Assembly: GCF_026262505.1 (NCBI RefSeq)
Contig: NC_067204.1
Location: forward strand, 10,139,797-10,203,796
Origin: Trichomonas vaginalis G3
Taxonomy: Eukaryota > Parabasalia > Trichomonadida > Trichomonadidae
DNA: 64,000 nt
Direction of reading: 5' to 3'
Shown here piece after piece: positions 31,458-43,899 of the stretch (positions are counted from its first letter, which is position 1; each line of letters begins with the position of its first letter). Below the pieces are notes generated by a model. That model ran no database searches and was not told where the DNA came from. It was given only the letters and a program-made list of their open reading frames with translations. The position numbers and the translations under genes were made by a program.

Positions 31458-32147
31458 TTAATCCGTTATCTCATCAGCTATTTTCTCTATTTGAAATTGC
31501 CATAATATTTCATTCATAAATTCTAAATCACAATCAAATAGGTCAGTTATTCTAAATTTAATATTTGATAAATCTTTTGAATGAAGAATAAATGAATTCC
31601 CGGATAATTGAAACGGATATGATAAAGAAAATGTGTTTAAGTTGATGGATAAAATGTTTTGTATTGATGGGTAAGAGTTAGGGTCTAATGTTTGATGTGA
31701 AAATCTCATTGGGGTATTAACTTTATCACATTTGATTAAAATGAAATTGGAACCAGTGTCAGAATACAAAACATCCCCAACATCTTTTTCAAAATTTAAT
31801 ATCCCCAACAATGAACGAAGATGAGGAGTACAAAATTTAATTTTCAGCGGAAATTTAATAAGGTTATTTATTTCATCAAGTTCAAAAAGTTTATCAGGTT
31901 TTGATTTAAAATTTTCTTCATACCATACGATAAATGATTCATTTAAATAACTTAAAATCGTGTTAATATCCCATTTCGCTATCACATTATTTATATACAT
32001 ATCATACGTTTTTTCATGGTCATCTTTAATAAATGATATATAATCTGAAGGGTCTAAAAGAATGGGATTAAATTTACCACTCACAGAAACGAGAGTAACA
32101 TTATAAATTCCGCTAACTGTTAAATTTAATTCACAGTTATTATTCAA
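31458..32147 (-). CDS. Maverick A: structural protein candidate
   Basis: A roughly 229-codon open frame, beta-rich, with hydrophobic strands such as GSNFILIKCDKV and FSLSYPFQLSGNSFILH. The orthologue in block C is at about 59628-60331. Its position among capsid-side genes suggests a minor virion component (a penton-type jelly roll is possible), but no family is recognised by eye. Confidence 0.5.
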   Translation of the reverse strand: MNNNCELNLTVSGIYNVTLVSVSGKFNPILLDPSDYISFIKDDHEKTYDMYINNVIAKWDINTILSYLNESFIVWYEENFKSKPDKLFELDEINNLIKFPLKIKFCTPHLRSLLGILNFEKDVGDVLYSDTGSNFILIKCDKVNTPMRFSHQTLDPNSYPSIQNILSINLNTFSLSYPFQLSGNSFILHSKDLSNIKFRITDLFDCDLEFMNEILWQFQIEKIADEITD

Positions 32148-32187
32148 ATAATATTGATAATTGACATTTTTTATTACGATTAAAAAT

Positions 32188-32667
32188 ATGGTAAAGCGTT
32201 ATTTTCCAGTGATAAATAAAACTAGAATAAGATTACCTCAAGAATTCATAAATTCAACGAATAAGAAATTCATTCATGTTATAAATTTTAGTGTTTTCAG
32301 AAAATATGAGTCAGTGTCATATTCATCAACAGGTTATATTTCACTTCATTCAAATTTAGTTCAATCAAACCCATATAATGACCATTTCATAAGATTTTCA
32401 GATGGTATTAAAAATGTAATTGATAGATTAAAATATGAACAGATTGACAATATCGAATTTTTGGAATTTTGGTTTAAATATCCCGATGGAAAAAAGATTG
32501 AAGTTAAAGATAAAGCTGATACTATAACAAAAACAATTACAATGACCGATCCGGATAGTGGGGAACAAAAAGAAATAAAACAAATGATAGAAACTGGTGA
32601 AAGGTCAATTATTATTGATTATGATTCAAAGGATTATTATTCGATAATGTTAATGCTTGAATATTAA
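32188..32667 (+). CDS. Maverick A: conserved hypothetical protein
   Basis: About 159 residues from ATG (MVKRYFPVINKTRIRLPQ). It lies on the opposite strand to its neighbours and is conserved in block C (59123-59602). It is beta-rich and not recognised. It is convergent with the next gene, sharing a 4-base overlap at the 3' end. Confidence 0.5.
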   Translation: MVKRYFPVINKTRIRLPQEFINSTNKKFIHVINFSVFRKYESVSYSSTGYISLHSNLVQSNPYNDHFIRFSDGIKNVIDRLKYEQIDNIEFLEFWFKYPDGKKIEVKDKADTITKTITMTDPDSGEQKEIKQMIETGERSIIIDYDSKDYYSIMLMLEY

Positions 32668-33335
32668 ATAGCCTTAACAAAGAATTTTTCAAGTGATATT
32701 TTATATTCATCAACTATTTTATTATAAATATCATTATATGTTAAATGAAGTTCAGTTGTTGTTCCGTTCTTTGATATCTTAATTGTGCTAATATCCTTTA
32801 TAGGATTTATTTTTGCAACTGTTCCGCAGCATGAAACCTCATCATCTATGAAAAATTGAATCTTAACGTCTGAATCTTGAACATCACAAAGAATGGCGAT
32901 AATGTGAATTAATGATTCATAAGGTAAAATAATTAAACCGGATTGGTCAATTAAATTTATTATTGAATCATAATTATTAATTATTATATCACGGTAAATT
33001 TTCATTAATTCTGAATTAATGTCTATTTTATATGGGTTCTCGATGTTTGATGAAAGAGGTGGGGGGTATGTTGGATAAGTGGGAATTTCAACAGGTTCTT
33101 TACCGGGTTCAGATAAAATGATTGGGTCTCCATTCTCATGGTTTTCTTCATTCTCCTCATTCTTCGGTAAGTCACGAGTTAATAAATTTGGTTGAGTTGC
33201 TGACCTTGTTAATTCGGGGCTAACATTAACTTTAACATTTTGAATAATTCGTGATTTATCATCATTTACGTTATAACCAACCGTAATCTCTGCTTTTGCG
33301 TTAGTGTTCTTTTGACTAGTGAAACGTCTTCTCAT
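32664..33335 (-). CDS. Maverick A: conserved hypothetical protein
   Basis: A 223-residue open frame. Its first 100 residues are low-complexity, Pro/Glu-rich and probably disordered. The C-terminal half is a compact mixed fold (IDQSGLIILPYESLIHIIAIL). The orthologue in block C is at 58431-59126. Function unknown; likely virion-associated from its neighbourhood. Confidence 0.5.
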   Translation of the reverse strand: MRRRFTSQKNTNAKAEITVGYNVNDDKSRIIQNVKVNVSPELTRSATQPNLLTRDLPKNEENEENHENGDPIILSEPGKEPVEIPTYPTYPPPLSSNIENPYKIDINSELMKIYRDIIINNYDSIINLIDQSGLIILPYESLIHIIAILCDVQDSDVKIQFFIDDEVSCCGTVAKINPIKDISTIKISKNGTTTELHLTYNDIYNKIVDEYKISLEKFFVKAI

Positions 33336-33367
33336 TTATATTCGAATAAAAAAATATATTTAAACTT

Positions 33368-34267
33368 TTATTTTGCTGGAACTTTTGAATCTATTATTCC
33401 CTGTATTTGTTCATGAAGTTGATTTTTAGCTGTTTCATCGTAATTAATAGACCGAATATATTCATTAATTGCATTCTTATAATCATCTGATTTCTCAAAT
33501 TTTCTTTTATCTGATTCCTTAACTAAATCATAAGTTAAACCTCGTTGCTGATATAATGGTTTCTTAATTAAATCTTTGAATGCTTGAGATAAAGCACCTG
33601 ATGCAATTCTTGCTACTATAATTGGTTGGAATTGCTGTTTAAGTTCATCTTTAACATTTGCGAAAACTGGATCGAATAAAGCAACTTTAAAGAATTTCTT
33701 AGCTGAAATTTCAGGTCTAATATTTGCATATTGACCATCAAACTGGTTAGAATATCGTGGTAATCCATCCAGTCCCTCTTCAATAGCATTTAATTCTTCA
33801 TTGAAATAAGAATATGGATTATAACGGTATGAATTAATTGGACCATTTTCACCTTCTCCAATGTATTGTTTAACAGCTTTTCCATTTTCATCAAATTGCA
33901 TAGGATAACGTTCATTATATGCTTTACGTTTAGGATAATCAGATATAGTTAATTTATAACCATTTATGACTTTAATATTACCTTGACCATCAGTAACGAA
34001 AACTTCATTTATACCATCGGGTTTTCCATTTGGACCCGTAATGTCTGCTTCGTGTGCTTCCCAATTTGGACCATGACGTTTGGCATATGCTTGAGCTTCT
34101 GGTAATGTTAAAACGTTTCTCATTTGTTTAACATCTTTTTGAAGACCAGCAACAATATGAACTAATTCTTTCATTCCATCAGGAACTTTCATAGTTCTAT
34201 TATATGCACCCCTTTTGTTTGTCCCTTGTTTTAATGGAACCTGTAGAAGATTTACCATTTCTGTCAT
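33368..34267 (-). CDS. Maverick A: conserved protein next to the packaging ATPase
   Basis: A 299-residue open frame, nearly identical to block C 57499-58398. It includes an early [16 protein letters not shown] helix and a later [15 protein letters not shown] segment. It always follows the ATPase in this window. No named family is recognised. Confidence 0.55.
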   Translation of the reverse strand: MTEMVNLLQVPLKQGTNKRGAYNRTMKVPDGMKELVHIVAGLQKDVKQMRNVLTLPEAQAYAKRHGPNWEAHEADITGPNGKPDGINEVFVTDGQGNIKVINGYKLTISDYPKRKAYNERYPMQFDENGKAVKQYIGEGENGPINSYRYNPYSYFNEELNAIEEGLDGLPRYSNQFDGQYANIRPEISAKKFFKVALFDPVFANVKDELKQQFQPIIVARIASGALSQAFKDLIKKPLYQQRGLTYDLVKESDKRKFEKSDDYKNAINEYIRSINYDETAKNQLHEQIQGIIDSKVPAK

Positions 34268-34307
34268 GTTTAATTATAAATAAAAAATAAAAATTAATTA
34301 TAAAAAG

Positions 34308-34756
34308 TTAATCAAATTTAACACTTCCTTTATTTAAATCAACTATTATTTTTCCATGTTCACCTAATTGCTGATATTGTGTGTAAAGTTCATTAATGCT
34401 CATTGGTAAATTCACTTGATAAAGCATAACGTTCAACTGTTGACGACTAAACCCACTGAAAATGAAAAGTGTTGATAGATTTGATTTAATGTTTGTGCTT
34501 AATGCTTTGAAATATTGAACAGCCATAAAGAATGAACACTGAATGTGTCGACATTGAGTTAATAACTGATTAAAATATGATTTCTCATTTGTTATTAGTT
34601 TTGATTTCACTGCATCATCTAGAAAAATGAGTGAATGCAAAAATTCTCTATCAAAATTTGAAATAGAAAGTGTTTCAAATAATTCATCCCGTTGTTTATC
34701 AATAATTTTATCCTCTAATCCTTGCTTCTTGATTGTATTATATAATTCTTTATACA
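34308..34756 (-). pseudogene. Maverick A: genome-packaging ATPase, cut by another Maverick
   Basis: Carries the C-terminal part of the FtsK/HerA-type packaging ATPase, with Walker B (SLIFLDDA) and the QCRHIQCSFFMAVQ motif typical of this family. Block B begins within this gene at 34757; the last bases of A are TATACA. Confidence 0.7.
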
Positions 34757-36913
34757 GAGAGAATTCAGGGCTTTTGTTTTATCTCTTCATCTTTCAGTAT
34801 TTATATTGAGTAGTATGGTTTTTCAAATTTATGACATCTTGTTTCCATTTTTGCTACTTCTGCTGCTTTTTCTGACACTTTTTTCGCATATTCCTCTGTA
34901 CTTAGTTCTTTCAGTTGTCTTCTTTCTTCTTTTTCTACGTTTAACTCATTGAGTTCTTTGTGTGTCTGTCATATTCCTAGTTGTCTTTTCGTTTTCACTT
35001 ATTTTGCTTCTGTATGTCTACGTTTGGAGACTTTTGAATCTGTTATTTGATTTTTTGATGAACTCAAAATTCATTTGACTTGAGGGTTATAAGCTGTCCC
35101 GTCTGCAGCTCCACCATAGCCTGCCATTTTCCGCTCAAAGTGCGCTCTTAACCTCCACTCTGTGCAACCAATAACCTCGGTTTAAAGCATAGGGTTGGCT
35201 TGACATTTGTTGCAACATAAGTTGGGGTCATTCAGCATTTGTTTGTTGCAACTGTTGTTGGTGGGTGTTAGTTTTTACCTATTGGATTTTCAATGCTCTC
35301 TTTCTTACGTATATTTTACGTAGCTTACGTGGCATTTTAAGTGAAGTTAAAAAGCGGTTTTTGACAGATGTTTATATGGACACTTTTTGTTCAGCAACAA
35401 AAAACTACTCGGTCAAAGTGTTGTCAGTTTTGTAAAAATAACCGTCAATCTCTCATCTATAAGGGGAAAGTCTTCTCAAAGTATACTTCTTTGGAACGCC
35501 TGTAACTTTTCCTGGCGATGGGGCGATAGACCCTTACTTGTCCGGACAAAGTATATATTTGAGTGCTCTACAAAAAAAGTCAACAGCGACGACTCTCATA
35601 AAAACCGTTGTGTAAAACGTTTTTACCGTGGACAAAAAAGTATATATAGAAAACAAAAACGTTTTATAGTTCATTCAATATTTGAGATGGAACGGTTTGC
35701 CAAACGGTAACTATTAAATAAAATAAAAAAATAGAGGGGTTGCCGTTGACGAAAACGGTTTATTTCAAACTTTTCTATGAGTTAGTCCGAAAAAACAGTT
35801 TATTTTTTGTCTAATGGCAATTCGCTAGCGGTGTTTCGCTCCCAAATTCACCTGAGAAATTGCTTGCAAAACTTTCAGCACCACAGGTTTAGAGCAATCA
35901 ACATCAAACTGCAGCATCTACACATTCTCAAGCAGAACAGACAATTCGCTCAATCAAAGCCACTTTTTCACTACCAAAAACAATCAAACGAGCTCCGTAT
36001 TACAAAAGAACCACAGCAACGCTGAACTAGCAAAATACTAACTCTCAGATTGATCTGAATGAATAACTTCGAATTCAAAGCCAGAAAAAGAGTTTCCTTG
36101 CACTTTTAACAAAGAATATTGTGAACAACTCAACAAAGTTCTTGCAGACTTTTACCAAACTCAAAAGAGAAAACACCTGACCCATTCAGAATTAGGTGAC
36201 ACAATTGTCAACTATTTTCCCAACAATAACAAGATTAATGGTTGACAGGAACTAATTGTCAGCTTATTGAAAGTCTTTCCACCCAAGTGCAAAACAAGTC
36301 GCAACAGTTTTGTGGTCGCGAATTCAAATTTAAAGAGTTACGGATTCAGGATGACGAAGAAGAACTAGTACGGACAAGAAACAGCAAAAATGGCAATGTC
36401 TTAGCTCACTCAACCCAAGTTCAAACCATTATTTACTCAGACAACAAACACAATTCAAGTACGCGAAAATTGGCTATATTCATTTCTCGTTAACCAAGCA
36501 GAAGACATTGAAGAAAGGAGACTCTATCTCAGTTTAATGTTTTGCTACTGCAAGTTTTTTCAAGGACGAATTTGGAGACCAAATTCTATGCATGTCTTCA
36601 AAGCCACCGTCAGCAACTCTACGTTGAACGAAAATACATCATGCATGGAATGTATCTCCAAGGTTTTTGGAAAAGCCCCCCCAATGTGGAAACACATACA
36701 CACATTTGGCTTTCATACATTCACGTTCGATACACCAGATGACTTTGAATGTTTGAAGAAGAAGACTCTACTCCAAGAAGCATGAACACAAGAACTCAAT
36801 CAAGAAGAAGTCCTACCGAATTACACCAAGAAGACTAACAATTTTCCGAATAAAAACCTCATTTTACTAAACATCTTCGGGCTAGAAGGCACGAAGTGCC
36901 TGGAAGCCCCACA

Positions 36914-36946
<33 letters not shown>
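34757..36946. mobile_element. Maverick block B, first segment (decayed)
   Basis: A different Maverick lineage begins inside the ATPase gene of A (first bases GAGAGAATTCAGG). The segment is much decayed. It contains short coding-like stretches on both strands, including a minus-strand helical protein fragment near 34800-35100, but no gene can be named. It ends with a stem-loop and a 30-T run shared with the end of the second B segment (49101). It has many breaks and looks older or poorer in sequence quality than A. Confidence 0.55.
36861..36946 (+). repeat. Stem-loop plus 30-T run ending block B (copy 1)
   Basis: ACTAAACATCTTCGGG leads into a hairpin whose arms GGGCT...AGGCAC and GTGCCT...AGCCC pair around a GAA loop with a 3x3 internal mismatch. 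A run of 30 T (36917-36946) follows a few bases later. The same unit recurs at 49013-49101 in the same orientation. Confidence 0.8.
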
Positions 36947-36950
<4 letters not shown>

Positions 36951-37765
36951 ATACAATTATTTTTGTTTTATTTTTTTTAGGATCAAAAGTCCATTTTAAT
37001 AGAATTTATATTACTATTCATCTATTTAGTACACTACCGTATATTATTTTTTTAAGAGCTATTCTTATTTTTTGAACTTTTATTCAAATCTTTGGTCGCA
37101 AAAGAATTTGCATGATAAATGAAAAACATTTAAACAAAGTCAATTTTATTTTTCTAATTCAAATGGACTGAGTGTTAACATTTAAACATCTGTTTTTGCT
37201 AATTGTCGTCAAAAATTAGGCGTAAAAGCAAAAAATCTGATATTTCAATAATGGTTTTATGATAGATAAGCATTATATTCCCACTTCATTATATTCGTAA
37301 ATTTTGAGGTTATCTTCGTTTTTAAGATTCATTGAATTTGATTTTTATAAAAAATTAGTTATATTATTGAAATAATAGAGTTTATGGTATATTATATTTT
37401 CAGAGATTTGGTGTTCTTCTTCCAAAATTTTTTTTATTAAAAAAGAATCTTTACAAAATATACATTTACTTTAATTAATATTTAAAAACGTGCTCTATCA
37501 AAAGTTCCAAAAATTCAATATTTTAGCTTTTCTGAGGTGTCACTTTTGATGAATTTCTGTTTACAACAAAACCATCAATCTTGATGGGAATAAGAACCAT
37601 TATAGAAAAGAATTGATAAGACAAAGAAATCGGATCTAATGAGATCTCAAATTTTGATCGAATGATGAATTTCTGATATGAGAGAACTGCTACTTACGTT
37701 TATAGAATTGTGTGGAGCTATTGAGGTCCGGATTCTTCATCTAATGATTGCTCGCTGTATTTAGA
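36947..37765. other. Host-like spacer between Maverick blocks
   Basis: About 820 bases of AT-rich DNA without genes. The hexamer adjoining block A' is TTTAGA (37760-37765). On the other strand this is TCTAAA, close to the TCTAAT that flanks block A at 22214-22219. It may be host sequence that once lay beyond the far end of A. Confidence 0.4.
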
Positions 37766-38593
37766 AGTAGTTATATGTTGACGGTTTTGTGACTTTTTTT
37801 TTGTAAACGTAAGAATTCATACAATATCGAGCGATTTTGTATCAATTTTTTAAACATATGAAGTAAAAAATGTATGATTCTTACTGTTTTATTCTTACGT
37901 TTTTGAATAAATCAAGATTTAAAAAATTTTCAAATTGTAAGAACATTTACACTCAGCCCATACATAATGAAATAAAAAATAATTTTTTTAAAAAATAAAC
38001 TTTAAAATAATTTATTTTATCTTTATAAAGAAAGCTCTTTATATAGATTGATGTCAGATATTTCCGCGATTAATTAAACATTGTTTAAACCTGAATGGAA
38101 TCAATGAAGTCATAAATCAAAGACATCATAAACGAGTAAAAGGAATTAGAAACTAATGATTATTTGAATTTCATGAAATCAATTATTTTGATTCATTCTT
38201 TCTTAATCTCTTCTATTCTTTTTGTAAATCATCAATTTTCATTAATGGGGTTGATTTCTTGATTGGGGAATAGATTTCAAAACTAACCACTCCTTTTATT
38301 TTTGAAATTTTAAATTCCATCAACTTTAAACATTTTATTCAATTTACATGTGTCAATTCTTCAATATATTTTTATTATTGCATAATAGTCATTAAAATAA
38401 ACTTCAACAGATGAAAAAAATTTTTATTTCAGTTAATGTTTAACAACGTTTATTTTTTGTGAACATTTTCACTTTCATTTATTTTCTTCCTCCTCTGTTT
38501 CATTTATTTTTAAAAATCGGTTTCAATTTATCATTAAATAAAAATTAGAATAAAGTGATGAAATATATTTTTTAATTAATATTAAAATCAGAA

Positions 38594-39085
38594 ATGGCGG
38601 CAGGATTCTTTAAAAAATTATGGATGGAATTAAGAAAGCTGCGGCGTTGGGTTTCATAAAAAGATTATTAAAACCGCATTGCAAACTTTTTGGCACCAGT
38701 AGCGAAAACGGCAGGAACTATCATAGGTGGAGTATTAGTACTAAAGCAGGTAATCCGGTGATGGTAGCACAGAACAGGTAACGCAATTGGTGGAATTGCT
38801 GAAGGAATACTTAATAAATATAGGGGTAGATAGTGGAAAAAATAAATATTTTAAATTATTTTTTATCTTAGTATCTGGTTGTAGTCTTTGATAAACTTTT
38901 TCTCCTTTATTTAAAAACTTTCTCTTATTGGGGCAGCTTTTTGGTGTTTATTGATTCAGCAACGTCACTAATTGCTTCTTTATTCTTAAATATCCAATTT
39001 GCTCCCTTCTTCAATGTTTCCCAAACTTTACTCGCCCTCTTATTTACTCTATCCCACAGTTTCTTAAATATTACCCGCAAGCCCA
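38594..39085. pseudogene. Block A': relics of the two amphipathic peptide genes
   Basis: Matches the convergent peptide genes of block C (54438-54914), one on each strand. Broken. Confidence 0.6.
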
Positions 39086-39157
39086 TTAGTTGATTATTTC
39101 ATTTAAAAAATTAACATTTCATTTTCATCTTTTAATTTTGATTTTTATTTATTAATA

Positions 39158-40821
39158 ATGACGACTAACTATTTAGTGCCAAACACAAACCGATTAAATG
39201 GAAATGTGTTTCATTCATGCGAAAAGATAAATGAAATACTTTCGCAAGAATGATGGTTAGAAGATATAGAGAAACTTTGAAAGTTCATGCTATGGACCTG
39301 ATACTCCATATTTTGATCGATAAACAAACTCATTTAAGAAATTACCAAATCCAGCTCATGATGTGAAACCAATTAGGGGACCACATATATTAAACGCAAA
39401 GTTAAAGCAACTCTAGTTTCAAATAAAGCTTTCACAGTGATGCCGCTTTTATAATGTATTGCGTTTATTTCGTTGGTTAACAATCATCAAATCAAAGCTT
39501 TTAAACAATTAGAAGTAGAAACCGAAAGAGGTGATGCCGGTTATCTTTCAGATGGATTGCGCCCGTGAATCTTTTGGCATTTGCAAAATATTAACAAAAT
39601 CAGAAAGGAAAGTTAAAAAGTTTGTTCATTCGTTATATAATAAGTTCATAAATATGATAACTCAGTATGTGTAAATATATTGAACCCTTCAAAGTTTTCA
39701 AGAAAGCAATGAAGCAAGTTTGATGTCCTTTTGATTATGATTATTTCGGTAAATGATTTGTTAGCAATTTCAGGCGTATCGATGATTATCCTAAATCATT
39801 TGGTGATATCATTCTTAAATATTATTTTTCAGGGATACTTAGTATATTGTCAGGTTGACCGTTAAGAGTGACTGATTTACAAAACTTACGTTTATCGAAA
39901 AGATCAACTGATGAAATTATGAAAAAGAATTATGATTCAGTTTTATAAATTGATCGCAAATTCCAACAAATCGGATTCCTGCCAAATTAATTACCAAGCT
40001 TAGCCGCCACATCTGCTGACGCAACTAGTTGATGGCGTTATTATTTCATGCACAAAGATGGAAGTTTTAGAGGATAAATGGCATTACACCTAGGATATGG
40101 TTTAATTGAAGAATCAGTTAAAGCAATACCACGTTTATTCAGTAAGGAAGAATCCATTCATGATTCCAGCTCAACATATTGACGTTCGTTCACTAGAAAT
40201 GGAGGTTGGCCATCACTCCTGAAGGTATTAGCTTCAGATTTCTCATACGCCTCTTCATAATGTTACAGATGTGTGTTCAAGCATTTCCGAAGAATGCAAT
40301 GCAAAGAACGGTTTAGAAAATCCAATGCTTTCGAGGTTCAGGTCACTATAGATTCCAGAATTCCCCGATCAAGCGATGACCACAGTGGGGTGACATATTC
40401 TTTACACCGTAGCTTCAAGCTTCTTGATTTAGATGGAGTGAATGAATGCACGGAAGAATACGAGGACTCATTAACTAGACCACTGAATGATGATGATGGC
40501 ATACATTAGCTAGAACATGGAAAGACCAAACTTCATTCTTATGCACTATTCCAGTTCAACGTGATGGAGCGGGTATATTTCTTTGATGGATTAGAAACTT
40601 TTCAATCACAAGTTACAGTGCACAGTGAAAGCTTAATCCAATCATTCAGGGTGAAAATGACACTATACTGTTCAAAGGTGACAATCCTCTCAGGTTTGGT
40701 TTACTAGGACTATCATATTGGACATGGACAACCGGATGAAGGTTTGAAATATCATCCAACAGGTACACCACCGCAGTATAGAAGTTCATATGATGAAATA
40801 TTGATGAATAGAAATGTTTAA
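39158..40821 (+). pseudogene. Block A': relic of the major capsid gene
   Basis: Clear similarity along its length to the capsid gene of block C (54984-56620). Many breaks; a fossil. Confidence 0.65.
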
Positions 40822-41232
40822 AATTATAAATTTATTTTTGATTAAATGGTTTAAATTCATCCACCCCTTTATGAAGAATTAGCAGGAGTAATATAATACA
40901 TACGTAGATGATATGATTAATGAAGCATTGAGTGATAATAGAAATGCTCTATCTAAGGAAAAATTAATGAAAATTCCATATTCTGAATGTTACTTAAATT
41001 CAATCACTGCAGCAATTGTAAACAAAATAAAGGTAAAACAATTAACGATATTAAAACAAATTAATCATTATTGCTAACACTTCCCCCCATTCACATGTGT
41101 TAATTTATATCAACCGTTCAGGTTCACCTTCAGATGATACATTTGAATCTTTAAAGCATTTAATCAAAATTCCAATTATTTATTTATCACAAGAAGAAGC
41201 AGAAGATTATTTAAAAAACTTTTTAATGTATA

Positions 41233-41332
41233 NNNNNNNNNNNNNNNNNNNNNNNNNNNNNNNNNNNNNNNNNNNNNNNNNNNNNNNNNNNNNNNNNNNN
41301 NNNNNNNNNNNNNNNNNNNNNNNNNNNNNNNN
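41233..41332. other. Assembly gap (100 N)
   Basis: Exactly 100 N, the usual placeholder for a gap of unknown length. It lies at the junction between A' and the second B segment, so the continuity of the two is not shown by sequence. Confidence 0.99.
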
Positions 41333-43700
41333 ACATTCTCAGAGGTCAATTGTCAAAAAATGCACGTTGGCAAATGTCAATTATCCGAGTCAACATACCT
41401 ACAGCTAAAGGTTCTTCACATGACGACTATGTTGTTGAGTTCAATTTACCATGGTTTGAAGATTGTAATTGTCCACAACCACTTCATGTTGAACGAAAGT
41501 CTTACAAACCCATTGTTCGGAAAAGGCAAGTGCAACATTGTCAGAGCTGTAAACATTCTTTTCGAGAAAGGTTTGTTGGAACCAATTCCAGATGACAAGC
41601 TGACAGAAACTTTTGTACCAAAAGACGAAACAAACTTTTCATTGTTGGTAAGACCAAAAGTCGTTCTAGACAAAGTTCTAGCACAAAAGAAGTACACAGC
41701 TCCAAAAGGAGTTGGATTGTTCGGATACCAACCTGAACCAGAAGAACTTCCAATGAGGTTGCAAGAACTTCAAGATGCTATAAACAAACTTCCATTGAGA
41801 CATCCAATCGACCGTCCAAATTGATCTTGAATGTACCTTGTCTTCACACATGACTCAAGATACTTCATTTTCTCATCTGTAACAAGACCAGAGTTCCTGA
41901 GACATGTAAGAATAAAGGTTCATTGACAATTGTTTCAATTGAATTGTAAATTCCATACCTTGTCAAGTCAATGTCAGACTTATTTATGAACGGGAAGTAT
42001 CCAGCATGTTTCTGACTGCTTGAGGGTTAGGTTGGTACCATTCGAACTTGACACTTGCAATTCCTTCAATTGCATTCAAAATGTCTGAGTCGGAGTCAAC
42101 CATTTGTTCTCTCTTTGTAGTCTTGAAAGCGTCAAGAAGCATTGCAGCTGTTGTGACATTGCCATGTGCATAGTAAATGTGACCATCCAAATCTGTTATG
42201 TCAATCTGAGATTGTATCCTTTCTTATTTCCGTCTTGAATGGCAGCAAGTACCCATGAAGCCTTCTTTGTTCTTTCCTTCGTCAAAGTTTACTGTAAAGG
42301 TTCGACCAGATGTAATTTGACTTCTAACTTCACGATACTTTCATATGCATATCTTGTTCTTTCCATGGGAGCATGTGCGTCTTCACTTTTCCTTTTTTCC
42401 TTCTCAAAGGATGCAATTGTTCGTCATGTTTCCAGTAGAATCTGGCAAAGCCGTCGTGTCCTTCAACTTGAGGTTCACTAACATCGAAAGGCATGTCCAT
42501 AAGACGTTCTTCTTCTAACCTCTCTAGTCTGTTTGGATAATTTGCACGTGCTGTTTCCAATCCATTTCGTAGCGAAGACCAGACAATTTGTCATAGACTT
42601 TTATGGGTCTTCCCTTCCTATATTTAAAATTCTTCGAAACTTCCAACCATATCTTTGAACTCTGCTTTTTATTCTAGCAGATTTTATATCCATTCTATAT
42701 GGGGGCATTTTTATAAAAATAAAAAAATATTTTTTTCTTTACTTTTCATAACCTGCCTGCCATAAGTCTTTGACGCCAACCCATACAGCTAATGAAGGTT
42801 GATTGGTTTAGTTTGGAAACTAAACTTTGGTTTTGGTTTATCTTCAGTTTTTGGTTTTCTTCTTCTATCGGTTTTTCGTCACTTTTCGGTTCCTCTGACT
42901 TTACTCACTTGCAGGAACAGTTGTGTCGTCAACATCTTCATAAATATCATATGCCATTTGTTTTTGTTTTCCTTTCAACTTTTTGTGTTTGTTGTAAAGT
43001 TTAGAATATTTCGACTCTAAGTCAATGAGATGTTCTATAATGAACTGTTGGTCAGTGAAGTAAACTTTTCCATCTGTTGTCTCGAAAGCTCCTTCAGACT
43101 TCAATATTTATTTGTGAGAGTCTGTTTCTTTTTTGAGATACTAGCCGTTCCATTTCTATGAAAGTGACTTTTAGTTAGGGTTTGTATTTCCAGACCTGGC
43201 ACTTTTATTATTGATTTTTCTCTTCATCTGTAAGTTCTTTGACAGGTTTTGACAATGGTTCTGAACTTTTTGTTTGTGGTGTCAAATCTACCGTTTCAAC
43301 TTCTTCGGTCATTTCATCTCAGTAAAAAATTTTAGTTTGGTTTGTTTTTCAACTGGTTGTTTAGGTTTTTTAAGTCGGTCTAAAACTTCTGAGGTATAGG
43401 AAGAACTTGACAAACACGTTGGTGTGTAACTGCTGGAAGCCGACAAATCCATCTTGAGCCCATTTGTCTCAATGCTGTATTGTTCATTTCATCTCAGTAA
43501 AAAAATTTACATTCCCCACGTTTGAGGCGGTTGCGGTTGGTTGTTGTTTACCCACTGTTGTGCATGGTTTATATCCTCTGTTAAAGAATCTTTCACCTTG
43601 GTCCATATAGTGCCCTGCTTGGTTATAGTAGTCATTTGCTTTGTTATAGTAGTTTCCTGCTTGTCTTCCTACATTGTCCATCCATCCTTGAACTTTTCTC
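41333..43700. pseudogene. Block B: unrecognised gene fragments
   Basis: Several short frames: plus strand 41360-41824, and minus strand 41984-42190, 42330-42560, 42901-43104 and 43484-43681. They have protein-like composition (charged helices; a Tyr/Asn-rich piece at 43484) but no recognisable family. They are probably relics of virion or replication genes. Confidence 0.4.
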
Positions 43701-43899
43701 TTGTTTCAGGATTTGGAATAAGATTTGCTGCATCTCGTGCTAACATCCCAACCTTTCTGTACAGTTTGTTAATAGGTTGTGCTTTCTCTTTAGTATACCT
43801 AATGTACTCAAAATCTTCCTTCCAATTCCAATGCACCTCTGGCTATTGTTCCCTGCGGGCAAAAATCTGGATGCAACTCCTGCTAATGCGCCAAATAAA

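Larger units (their letters stand above)
22220..34756 (+). mobile_element. Maverick/Polinton block A (polymerase-integrase end)
   Basis: A Maverick (Polinton) fossil. Its left end is a terminal repeat starting AGTAGTATATG at 22220. Inward it holds an unknown gene, protein-primed PolB, integrase, a small gene, a repeat zone with a KilA-N remnant, a fibre/tail-collar gene, four structural genes and part of the packaging ATPase. Orthologous genes in block C are nearly identical in sequence, so it is young. It is broken, with roughly half a dozen breaks, and its capsid end is cut off at 34756 where a different Maverick (block B) begins. The hexamer before the left end is TCTAAT. Confidence 0.88.
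37766..41232 (+). mobile_element. Maverick block A' (capsid end)
   Basis: A Maverick fossil related to A and C, beginning with the 241-bp terminal repeat (37766-38007). Inward lie relics of the same small genes, amphipathic peptide genes, major capsid gene and the beginning of the ATPase as in block C. It has many breaks, far more than A or C. It stops at TGTATA immediately before the scaffold gap, exactly the ATPase position at which A is interrupted. Confidence 0.8.

Noticed and set aside
36917-36946. Poly(T) as the poly(A) tail of a reverse-strand retrotransposon
   Set aside because: No reverse transcriptase or LINE-like sequence adjoins it, and the unit repeats at the border of Maverick B with a conserved hairpin, so a border structure is more likely.
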